This document shows, piece after piece, positions 1-6,002 of a stretch of 9,738 bases of DNA (the first letter of the stretch is position 1; every line of letters starts with the position of its first letter). The stretch lies in assembly GCA_030620925.1 (NCBI GenBank), contig JAUXIQ010000046.1, positions 1 through 9,738 on the forward strand, in the 5' to 3' direction. The notes under the pieces are model-generated. The model ran no database searches, was not told where the DNA came from, and saw nothing but the letters and a program-made list of their open reading frames with translations. The position numbers and the translations under genes were made by a program. This stretch comes from Nitrospinota bacterium (GTDB taxonomy: Bacteria; JAUXIQ01).

Positions 1-2
1 AG

Positions 3-251
3 GACTGCTTAGCCTTTATTGAGACCGGGGAGGTCAATTTCCTCCTCGTGTATATGATAGACCGGATCGGTAGGTTTATAGACCGCGATGATCGCCACCG
101 TGTTATTCGCACTTTGGAGAAGGTGTCCAAGACCAGCGTCGAATCACCCCATGATGGCCTGTACCCCCACGACGATTACGACCGAATGAGCAACCTGGAA
201 GATGCCCTTGATGATAGCCGCCGTGATAATGTCACGCGGGAATCCGGGTAA
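3..251 (+). pseudogene. Serine recombinase, catalytic-domain remnant (5' partial, frameshifted)
   Basis: The frame is open from the left edge to the TAA at 249-251. It reads like the second half of a resolvase/invertase catalytic domain: a segment ending in NFLLVYMIDRIGRF matches the family pattern in which a beta strand is followed by D-R-[LI]-[GS]-R. A charged stretch resembling the long E-helix follows (LEDALDDSRRDNVTRESG). The catalytic serine would lie further upstream, outside the window. In an intact large serine recombinase this helix runs without a break into the R-L-K-x-G-K-[FY]-x-G-G-x-x-P-Y-G segment, and that segment is found immediately downstream in another frame (263 onward). 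This piece is therefore the first part of one broken gene and not a separate small protein. The frameshift lies between about 226 and 262. A sequencing or assembly error cannot be excluded. Confidence 0.6.
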
Positions 252-262
252 GCGATGGGCAT

Positions 263-910
263 ATGAAAGCCCGTCTAAAGGGTAAGTTCAGCGGTGGCTC
301 AAAGCCATACGGCATTGGGCATATTGAAGAAAAAGGATACTTCCCAGTGAAGGAGGAAGTGCCCGCGCTCAAGGAGATTTTTAACCGGATTATCGATGGC
401 ATGGGAATATTCCCCCTCCGGGATTACTTGAACGCTAACTTGGACAAGTTCCCTAAACGCGAGCGGTATTACAAAGGGAAGTTAACAAAATGGAACGATA
501 CTGGCCTCCGCTACATTGTCAATAACGACCTCTATTTCACCGGCATCATAACACCCACCAGGGAAGGCCTCCGACCGATGGATACCAAAATTAAATTGTT
601 CGATGAGGAGACGGTTAAACGCGCCCGTAGGGAAATGGCCGCCCGCCATAAACAGCCCAAAAACCCCGACCAGCAGTTGGAACCCCGCTTTGGCCCTCCT
701 TTATTACACGGTATCGTCCGATGCGACCTCTGCGGCACCAATATGGGCAAGCAACCCGGACGACGTGAGGGAAGAGGTCAAGCGGCGGATAGAAGTGCTC
801 GGCCCCGGCGGAGGCTACGTGTGCACGTCCGTGCACAATATCCAGAAAGAAGTTCCCCCGGAAAACATCTGCGCCATGCTGGAAGCGGCCCGCGAATTCG
901 GCGTATATAA
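263..910 (+). pseudogene. Serine recombinase, recombinase domain and truncated zinc ribbon
   Basis: This continues the remnant at 3-251 in the -1 frame; the homologous reading resumes by about 252. Residues 1-20 carry the GKFSGGSKPYG segment that marks the start of the recombinase domain (PF07508 type) of large serine recombinases. The rest of that domain follows: a helix with EVPALKEIFNRII, then YLNANL, then the LRYIVNNDLYFTGII segment. Near residues 150-160, LLHGIVRCDLCGTNM is the first Cys-x-x-Cys half of the zinc ribbon. Recombinase similarity stops there. The remaining ~55 residues, rich in Arg and Gly, are an out-of-frame reading of a uroporphyrinogen decarboxylase tail (see 750-914). 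The second zinc-binding pair and the coiled coil are missing, so the protein should not be functional. The family integrates or excises mobile elements at short attachment sites. ATG at 263 is only the first Met after the frameshift and not a believable true start. Confidence 0.75.
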
Positions 911-914
911 TTGA
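750..914 (+). pseudogene. Uroporphyrinogen decarboxylase-like (URO-D fold) C-terminal fragment
   Basis: In the third plus frame, about 54 codons ending at the TGA at 912-914 match the end of URO-D-fold proteins (PF01208, the MtaA/CmuA/HemE superfamily). They contain NPDDVREEVKRRIE, then GPGGGYVC, then HNIQ, then VPPENICAMLEAAREFG. The family pattern is T-P-E-[ED]-V, followed by a Gly-rich turn, H-N-[IV]-Q and V-P-x-x-N-[IL]. The first ~300 residues of the family are absent, and recombinase sequence lies directly upstream in another frame, so this is the 3' stub of a disrupted gene. In anaerobes such paralogs are more often corrinoid-linked methyltransferases than haem enzymes, but the fragment is too short to tell. 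The frame is also open upstream (603-750), but that part is only a shadow of the recombinase frame. A strong hairpin overlaps the stop codon. Confidence 0.72.
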
Positions 915-966
915 GGGAACCTTTTAGCAAAACGGTTCCCTCTAACTCCTTCCCAAAAATTTCGTG
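913..966 (+). repeat. Hairpin-plus-tail repeat, copy A (terminator-like)
   Basis: A 9-bp perfect stem (GAGGGAACC at 913-921 with GGTTCCCTC at 934-942) is extended inward by TTTT/AAAA with one bulged C. The hairpin overlaps the TGA of the uroD fragment. It is followed by a tail beginning AACTCCTTCCCAAAA, which resembles the tails of the copies at 8788-8843 and 8855-8909. The position suggests a transcription terminator, but there is no clean run of T after the stem. The shared tail argues for a dispersed repeat family. Confidence 0.7.
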
Positions 967-1140
967 TTTGTCGATCCGAGTCGCCTTGAAATAGGGTTAT
1001 CAAACCAGTATTTACTTTTTGTCACTCTCAGGTGCATCCTTGGGGAACCCTGCGAAACGCGGGACTATAGAAGAGTTTCCCCAGAGAATATTTTAGCAGT
1101 GGCGAACCCTGCTCAGAACAGGTTCTTGTGTTTGCCCAAT
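943..1140. other. Intergenic stretch without a gene
   Basis: Nothing protein-like is convincing here on either strand. After the repeat tail (to about 966) it holds two small inverted repeats. One at 1042-1082 has GGGGAA pairing with TTCCCC around an inner CCC-GCG/CGC-GGG stem. The other, at 1104-1125, pairs GAACCCTG with CAGGTTC with one bulge and lies just downstream of the metallo-hydrolase gene on the minus strand. The second could be a weak terminator, but it lacks a T-tract. Confidence 0.5.
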
Positions 1141-2085
1141 TCAGAAGACGAACTTGGTGCCCACGCAGTTATGCACGAAAGCTTCGGGCATCTCCTGCCT
1201 GAAGCGGAACATGGCGGTTGAGCCTGTGCAATGGGTGGGGACCACGATTTTGGGGTTTATCTTTTTTATCTCGCTGATGGTCCTGTCGATGATGGGCTCG
1301 AACAGCGGGCCTGTGAGATGAAAACCACCGATCATAGAATGCACTTATTTCTCGCCGGTCAGCTCCATGGCGTAAAGGGCGCTGTTGATTATCCCCGCAT
1401 GGGCGCAGCCTGAGAGCACCACCAGCCCTTTATCTTTTACTTTTATGGCAATCGCCTGGTCGTCTTTCACGAGGGGGTCCGGCTTTACTTCTCCTCCTAT
1501 TTCAGCATAGTTCGGCGGAAAACCTTTCTCAAAATCGGTCACCCTGGGTATTTCGCCGGTTACCAGCAGGGAATCACCTGCCAATAGATAGGGCTCTCTG
1601 TTCTTGATAACCGCTGCCCCCGCCTCCTCCAGCTCCGCCTCCTTGAACTCGGGGAAAATTACCTCTTCCCTGTTGGGTATCCTTATGCGTCTTTTGAGAA
1701 AAGCGTCGGGATGAACGATGAAGGGGATACTCTTTTCCGGCAGGCTTTCTACCAGCTTTATCATGGCCGCGTTATGGTCGGGGTGCCCGTGAGAAAGGAC
1801 GATAGCTTCTACCCCGTTGAGGTCCAGCTCCAGCGATTTGAGGTTATGGAAAATGCTATCCTTGGTCATCCCAGCGTCCATGAGGATTTTGTGCGTTTCC
1901 CCTTCCAGTGTTGTCTCTATCAGGGTCGCGAAACCGTGCTCGGCGAGCAGAGCCTCGGCTAGTTTTCCCCCTCTGCTGAGGGTGGGGCGCTGGACCTCCT
2001 CCGTACCGCTCATGAAGGAGTCTGCGTAATTGTCCACCAGGATGGTTATGACCAATTGTTCAACTTCTTTCAGGCTCACCTTCAT
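1141..2085 (-). pseudogene. MBL-fold metallohydrolase (COG1237 type), interrupted by an in-frame TAA
   Basis: The 246-codon first part (2085-1345) carries the metallo-beta-lactamase signature H-x-H-x-D-H at residues 99-104 (SHGHPDHN) and a further SGCAHAGI at 226-231. After a TAA at 1347-1345 the same frame continues for 67 codons from GTG at 1344. That part contains IGGFHL and VVPTHCTG and ends GTKFVF, which is exactly the usual C-terminal end of this family. Joined, the product would be about 314 codons, with no residues lost or gained around the stop. The family includes metal-dependent hydrolases annotated as dihydropterin-ribofuranosyl-aminobenzene-phosphate synthase-like. The ATG overlaps the upstream gene's TGA by 4 nt (ATGA), with GGGGAG as ribosome site, indicating translational coupling. 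The stop is one base from AAA (Lys), so a nonsense mutation or sequencing error is likeliest. Independent translation of the C-terminal piece from GTG is possible but would not by itself restore the fold. Confidence 0.85.
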
Positions 2086-2531
2086 GATTTCTCCCCTTTA
2101 TCATCGCGGCTGCGCAACCGGACGGTGCACAGCCCTTTGACCGGCCGCTGGCCGTCTTCGTCCTGGAGGTAGACCTCGCATTCCACGAGGTTCTCCCCGC
2201 TCTCGGATTTTTTTTCGGTGATTACCCCGTAACAGGTGAATTCTATTCCCGTCCGGACGAAACCTCTGAAATTTACGTTAAGGTTCACCAGGGAGTCGGC
2301 GGGGAAGTATGCGGTAACGATCTGGGATAGAAGACCGAAGCTGATGTTACCGGGGATGACGGCGCGTTCCAGGCCTTCGGTTTTTGCGTAGTCGTCATCC
2401 ACGAACCGTTTGTGAAACAGCCCCACCGAATCTAGGTAGGCCCGCACGTCGTCGGTTGTGAATATGCGGGTCAATGGCGGGAGCATGTCTCCCGGGTTTA
2501 CGTCTTCGAAATGGATTTCTTCAGCGGCCAT
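2082..2531 (-). CDS. MaoC-like hot-dog protein (hydratase-type subunit, dyad missing)
   Basis: A single hot-dog domain of 149 residues. It opens with IHFEDVNPGDMLPPL, the typical MaoC-like beginning (F-E-D-V-x-x-G-D), and continues into the YAKTEGLERAVIPG segment. That segment matches the stretch after the R-hydratase catalytic motif (G-D-x-x-x-x-H then D-x-x-[FY]-A). Aligned without gaps, the catalytic Asp position is Leu38 and the catalytic His position is Phe43, so ordinary enoyl-CoA hydratase chemistry is doubtful. A FAS1-type partner is encoded immediately upstream, which suggests a heterodimer as in HadAB or ChsH1-ChsH2. ATG at 2531 is preferred because GGGTGA lies 4 nt before it. ATGs at 2546 and 2543 are also in frame, and 2546 would leave only 2 nt after the upstream stop. 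It overlaps the downstream metallo-hydrolase by 4 nt. The role could be dehydration, thioesterase activity or acyl-CoA binding. Confidence 0.82.
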   Translation of the reverse strand: MAAEEIHFEDVNPGDMLPPLTRIFTTDDVRAYLDSVGLFHKRFVDDDYAKTEGLERAVIPGNISFGLLSQIVTAYFPADSLVNLNVNFRGFVRTGIEFTCYGVITEKKSESGENLVECEVYLQDEDGQRPVKGLCTVRLRSRDDKGEKS

Positions 2532-2548
2532 ACATTCACCCATCATTA

Positions 2549-3013
2549 TTATTCTTTTGATTCCAGCTCGTCAACGTCTCCCTGGAGCATGGTGGAGCGT
2601 ATTATGGCCACCACCTCGCCGTCACTGTCGCTGTATGTCGCTTCACGAACGACGAAAACCAGCTTACCGCTGCGCCCGGTTTTCTCAAACACATCGGCTA
2701 TCTTGCTCTTTACGGTGATAACGTCGCCCGGTCTCAGGGGTCTTTTCTGTTCCAGCTCCTGCCCGGCGAACAGCTCTATGCGGCCATGTTCTATCCTTAT
2801 TTCGGGATAACCCTCCGGAAGCAAAATCTGATTGAAGAAACCGGGGGGAGCGATGATGTCGTCGTAACCGAGCTGGGCGGCGGCATTGTCGTCATAGAAG
2901 GCCGGGTTTACCTCTTTGTGCACCTTGCTGAAATTGATGATCTCTTCCTTGGTTACCTCATAGGTGCCTAATTCGTATTCTTTGCCGATGATGCTTTTAT
3001 CGAATTCCACCAC
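2549..3013 (-). CDS. MaoC N-terminal-like (FAS1-type dehydratase) hot-dog protein
   Basis: This 154-residue protein matches the 'MaoC_dehydrat_N' type (PF13452). It begins with IIGKEYELGTYEVTKEEIINF, then has VNPAFYDDNAAAQLGYDDII followed by APPGFF. The A-P-P-x-F turn and the Y-D-D after N-P are characteristic of this half of split two-hot-dog hydratases. Where active MaoC proteins have G-D-x-N-P-x-H, this one has K33-E34-V-N36-P37-A-F39. The Asp is replaced by Glu and the His by Phe, which is usual for the non-catalytic partner. The second-half hot-dog gene follows within 2-17 nt, so the two products probably form a complex acting on CoA thioesters in the cytoplasm. The gene lies 31 nt downstream of a FabK-like flavoprotein and is likely co-transcribed with it. 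The start ATG at 3013 has GGGAGGTGA-like sequence upstream, a good ribosome site. Confidence 0.85.
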   Translation of the reverse strand: MVEFDKSIIGKEYELGTYEVTKEEIINFSKVHKEVNPAFYDDNAAAQLGYDDIIAPPGFFNQILLPEGYPEIRIEHGRIELFAGQELEQKRPLRPGDVITVKSKIADVFEKTGRSGKLVFVVREATYSDSDGEVVAIIRSTMLQGDVDELESKE

Positions 3014-3044
3014 TGTTAATCACCTCCCGCGATGCCGCCGCGCA

Positions 3045-3998
3045 TCATACGGCGGTCTGCCTTATCTGTTGGTACAAGTTTTCGGTGATCGATCTGCTCC
3101 CCTCCATTATTTCCTCGATTACCTCTTTGACGCTTTGGATTCGGTCAATTACACCTGCCACCTGCCCCACGCTTACTATGCCTTTGCAGACGTCTCCGCT
3201 GATGGGGTCAGTGGCGTGTTCTTCGGTGAATTTCTTTATTTCATCGGGGGAGGCTCCGCTTTTTTCCAGCTCCAGGAGCTGCGAAACGGCCTCGCTTTTC
3301 AGGGCCCGCATGGGGCTTATGCCTCTTTCGATGATGGTGGTGTCTGTATCAGAAGCATCCGTTACGGCTTTTTTGTAATCCTCGCTGACGGCGCATTCTA
3401 CGGTAGCCAGAAAACGCGTGCCCATCTGCACTCCTTCGGCGCCCAGCGCCATTGCGGCCAGGTAGCCCCTGGCATCACCTATCCCTCCCGCGGCCACCAC
3501 CGGAATGTCCACGGCGTCGGCCACCTGGGGGATGAGGGTCATGGTGGTCACTTCATCGTAGCTGAGGTGCCCGCCCGATTCTACGCCTTCGGCTATGACC
3601 GCGTCCACTCCCGCCTGTTCCACCTTCACGGCCAGCTTTACGCTGGGGACCACGTGCAGCACGTTTATACCCGCCTCTTTCAGCCGGTCGATGAACCGGC
3701 CCGGGTCGCCGGCGGAGGTGGTTATGCACTTCAGCCCTTCTTCGATGACTATTTCAATGGCCTCCGGCGCGTTGGGCCTCCTCAGCGATATATTTACGCC
3801 GAAGGGCTTGTCCGTGAGCTTCTTGGCTTTTCTTATCTGCTCGCACAGCTCGTCTCCCGGCAGGGAGGAGGCTGCTATGAGGCCGAACCCACCGGCGTCA
3901 GAGACGGCGGCGGCTATCTCCGCCATGGTGATGAACCGCATGGGGCCCTGGATGATGGGATGTTCGGTGCCCAGCAGCCGGGTAACTCTGTTTTCCAT
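3045..3998 (-). CDS. FabK/nitronate monooxygenase-family flavin oxidoreductase, paralog 1
   Basis: A 317-residue TIM-barrel FMN protein of the 2-nitropropane dioxygenase / enoyl-ACP reductase II family (PF03060, COG2070). Visible motifs are HPIIQGPM at 13-20, DKPFGVNI at 63-70, TTSAGDPG at 93-100, and AEGVESGGH at 136-144 with the conserved active-site His144. The FMN-phosphate loop AAGGIGD is at 169-175 and the GVQMGTRF segment is at 189-196. Full-length FabK-like proteins are 310-330 residues, so the gene is intact. Members either oxidise nitronates or reduce enoyl thioesters; the neighbouring hydratase-like pair, CoA-transferase and acyl-CoA dehydrogenase favour an acyl-thioester role, which is inference. 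It appears to lead the tight group of four genes ending with the metallo-hydrolase. The C-terminal ~30 residues form a helix-like segment (VKEVIEEIMEG) also present in paralog 2. Confidence 0.9.
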   Translation of the reverse strand: MENRVTRLLGTEHPIIQGPMRFITMAEIAAAVSDAGGFGLIAASSLPGDELCEQIRKAKKLTDKPFGVNISLRRPNAPEAIEIVIEEGLKCITTSAGDPGRFIDRLKEAGINVLHVVPSVKLAVKVEQAGVDAVIAEGVESGGHLSYDEVTTMTLIPQVADAVDIPVVAAGGIGDARGYLAAMALGAEGVQMGTRFLATVECAVSEDYKKAVTDASDTDTTIIERGISPMRALKSEAVSQLLELEKSGASPDEIKKFTEEHATDPISGDVCKGIVSVGQVAGVIDRIQSVKEVIEEIMEGSRSITENLYQQIRQTAV

Positions 3999-4057
3999 TC
4001 CGGAGGCCTTTACAAGCTTTCTTTAGAGGTGAAAGGCTAAATGATCTTCCGACGACT

Positions 4058-4633
4058 CTATTTTTTTATCGGTTTGGGGGTGGCGCCGGTGAACACATCT
4101 CGCACGGTCAAACCCGCATGTTTTCTGAGCATGGAATCGGCATGGCAATGGTCCATGGAGCGGATGATCTCGAGCTCCAGTGTCCTCACCGGAATTTCCC
4201 CCGGTGTGTTGTGATATTGGACTATGTTGGTGATTTCGGCGGGTAGCCCGGCTTTCATGCAGATGTTCGCTCCCAGCTGCGGATGGAGGAGGTATTTGCC
4301 GATCTCAGTCTTTCCTCCCTTTGCTGAGTATTCCAGCGGCTTACCCATGTCGTGCAAGACAGCCCCGGCGATAACGTAATCAAGGTTGAGCTCGACTTTT
4401 TCCTGTTCGATCAGCGCCCTGCCCAGTGCCATAGCGATTTTAGCCGTACCCCGGCAGTGATCGACGTTGGTGATAAATTCCGCCACACCAGGAATCCAGG
4501 GCATGTCTTCTATTTTCTCCCAGTCGCTCTCTTTCAGGGATAATAGCCAGGCTCGGGCCGCTCCCTCTTTCACGGTCTCGTCCGTTATGGAATCGAGTTC
4601 AGGGAAAAGTTTTAATATATAGTCTTTGTCCAT
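4058..4633 (-). CDS. HD-domain phosphohydrolase
   Basis: A 191-residue protein with a complete HD-type metal site: His59 (VDHCRGTAKIA), the His94-Asp95 pair in VLHDMGKPLE, His117 (LLHPQLGA), His141 (VQYHNTPGE) and an Asp161-His162 in SMDHCH. The order H...HD...H...H...D fits the HD superfamily (PF01966, COG1418-like small proteins), which hydrolyses phosphate esters, often of nucleotides. The substrate cannot be read from the sequence. ATG at 4633 is chosen because GGAG lies 8 nt upstream; GTG at 4642 (three codons earlier) has no ribosome site. It sits between the CoA-transferase (81 nt upstream) and FabK-like protein 1 (59 nt downstream), on the same strand, and may have its own promoter at 4663-4692. 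No output or sensor domain is attached. Confidence 0.88.
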   Translation of the reverse strand: MDKDYILKLFPELDSITDETVKEGAARAWLLSLKESDWEKIEDMPWIPGVAEFITNVDHCRGTAKIAMALGRALIEQEKVELNLDYVIAGAVLHDMGKPLEYSAKGGKTEIGKYLLHPQLGANICMKAGLPAEITNIVQYHNTPGEIPVRTLELEIIRSMDHCHADSMLRKHAGLTVRDVFTGATPKPIKK

Positions 4634-4662
4634 TGGTCTCACTCCATCTAATCAACTGTCTA

Positions 4663-4692
4663 CATATAACATTTTTCTTTCAGAGGCGGCAA
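4663..4692 (-). promoter_or_regulatory. Possible sigma-70-type promoter for the HD-domain gene
   Basis: On the minus strand, TTGCCG (4692-4687) and TATATG (4668-4663) are 18 nt apart in an AT-rich gap, about 30 nt upstream of the HD gene start. Each hexamer matches 4 of 6 consensus bases. The call rests on position and partial match only. Confidence 0.25.
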
Positions 4693-4714
4693 GTTTTATA
4701 AGATTATTATCGGG

Positions 4715-5938
4715 TTACTCCGCCGGCCTTGTTGAAGAACGTTCAGGCACCGGGTGAGATGAGGCAGTGAGAACCACCACTTTTTCTTTGAGGGCTTCGA
4801 TCTCGCGTTTATCGTATCCCAGCCAATCCAGGATGTCTTCGGTGTGTTCGCCCAGGAGAGGGGCCGGAGATTCCACAGAAACAGGCGTTTTCTCCATTTT
4901 GAGGGGGAACCCCAGGGTTTGCAAATCGCCGGCGACGGGGTGTGTCTGCTTGATGAGAAGCTGATTAGCCAGGATGTGCTCGTCGTTAAAGAGGTCGTCG
5001 ATGGTGTTCACCGGCCCACAGGGAACACCGGCCTCCTCCAGGAGGTCGGTCCACTCCGGGCTCGTTTTCTGTTGAAGTATTTTCTGAAAAACGGGTATGA
5101 GTTGTTGAGCGTTATGGAACCTGTTGGCGTGCGAGTTGAACCTCGGATCATCGCCCAGTTCTTCGACCCCCAGGGTCCGGCACAATTTTTTAAACAGACC
5201 TTCGTTCAGGACGGCTACGTTGATGTATCCGTCACTGGTCTGGTACGTCCTGTAAGCGGGGTGATTACCGGTGGTACCATCGAAGGCGGGTTGTGACCTG
5301 TCTTCGCCCATCACCATGCGGTGGGCCTGCATGGCCATTGCCGAGCCGAGAAGCGAGGTATCCACCCGCTGCCCCTCGCCTGTCTCCTGTCTGTTATACA
5401 GTGCGGCCAGAATGCCGACAGCGGCCATCAGGCCGGAGGGCATATCTACCACTGAAGATTTATCCCTCTGGGGCGGGTTCTCGCCGCGGTCCATGACCGA
5501 AGCATAGCCCTGGAGCACGAGCTCGTAGGCCGCTTTATCGGTGTGGGGGCCTGCGGTGCCGAAACCGGTGGTGGAAGAATAGATGAGGCGCGGGTTGATG
5601 GCAGAGAGGGTGTCGTAGCCCAACCCCAGCTTTTCCATGGTGCCCGGCCGGGAGTTTTCCATGAATACGTCAGACCGTGCGGCGAGTTTAAGGACGATAT
5701 CCCTGCCTTCCGCCTTTTTGAGGTCCACCGCCATGCTCTTCTTGTTGCGGTTCATTCCCAGGAACAAGTGGCTCTCGGTCTTCTGGAACGGAGGTCCCAG
5801 GGAACGCCCGCTGTCGCCGTGAAGCGGTTCGATTTTTATCACCTGAGCGCCCATGTCCGCAAGCAGCATGGACGCGAAAGGGCCCGCCAGGACCGTGGTG
5901 AGGTCAATCACAGTTATGCCGTGCAGAGGGCCACTCAT
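4715..5938 (-). CDS. Family III CoA-transferase (CaiB/BaiF/formyl-CoA transferase type)
   Basis: A 407-residue protein with the full CoA_transf_3 (PF02515) pattern. It opens GITVIDLTTVLAGPFASMLLADMGAQ with VIKIEP following, then has GMNRNKKSMAVDLK at 61-74, ENSRPGTMEKLGLGYD at 94-109, and VVDMPSGLMAA at 163-173. Asp165 is the expected catalytic residue that carries the acyl anhydride and CoA thioester. These enzymes move CoA between carboxylic acids, so in this neighbourhood it probably activates an organic acid from a donor CoA ester. Substrates in the family range from oxalate and carnitine to bile acids and benzylsuccinate, so none is assigned. Usual length is about 390; here the end runs ~18 residues past the typical EIEALKEKVV terminus with a Ser/Pro-rich tail (residues ~389-407). 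ATG at 5938 has GAGG 10 nt upstream. It lies 64 nt after FabK-like paralog 2. Confidence 0.93.
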   Translation of the reverse strand: MSGPLHGITVIDLTTVLAGPFASMLLADMGAQVIKIEPLHGDSGRSLGPPFQKTESHLFLGMNRNKKSMAVDLKKAEGRDIVLKLAARSDVFMENSRPGTMEKLGLGYDTLSAINPRLIYSSTTGFGTAGPHTDKAAYELVLQGYASVMDRGENPPQRDKSSVVDMPSGLMAAVGILAALYNRQETGEGQRVDTSLLGSAMAMQAHRMVMGEDRSQPAFDGTTGNHPAYRTYQTSDGYINVAVLNEGLFKKLCRTLGVEELGDDPRFNSHANRFHNAQQLIPVFQKILQQKTSPEWTDLLEEAGVPCGPVNTIDDLFNDEHILANQLLIKQTHPVAGDLQTLGFPLKMEKTPVSVESPAPLLGEHTEDILDWLGYDKREIEALKEKVVVLTASSHPVPERSSTRPAE

Positions 5939-6002
5939 AAAGCATAATCCTCACAAGTCAGTTTAAGTCCGCCGTGCGGATTTTATAATCCAACGGCAAT
6001 GT

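Noticed and set aside
1141-1344. A separate small protein starting at GTG 1344
   Set aside because: It is in the same frame as the upstream metallo-hydrolase and continues that family's C-terminus exactly, so it is treated as the second part of an interrupted gene.
2964-4040. A 358-codon plus-strand open frame opposite FabK-like protein 1
   Set aside because: It is the antisense shadow of a gene with clear family motifs. Its translation is full of His, Gly and Tyr runs, with no recognisable domain and no ribosome site.
5968-5980. A 5-bp hairpin (TCCGC/GCGGA) between FabK-like paralog 2 and the CoA-transferase
   Set aside because: The stem is short, with no T-tract on the minus strand. It is within chance expectation, and the genes are probably co-transcribed.
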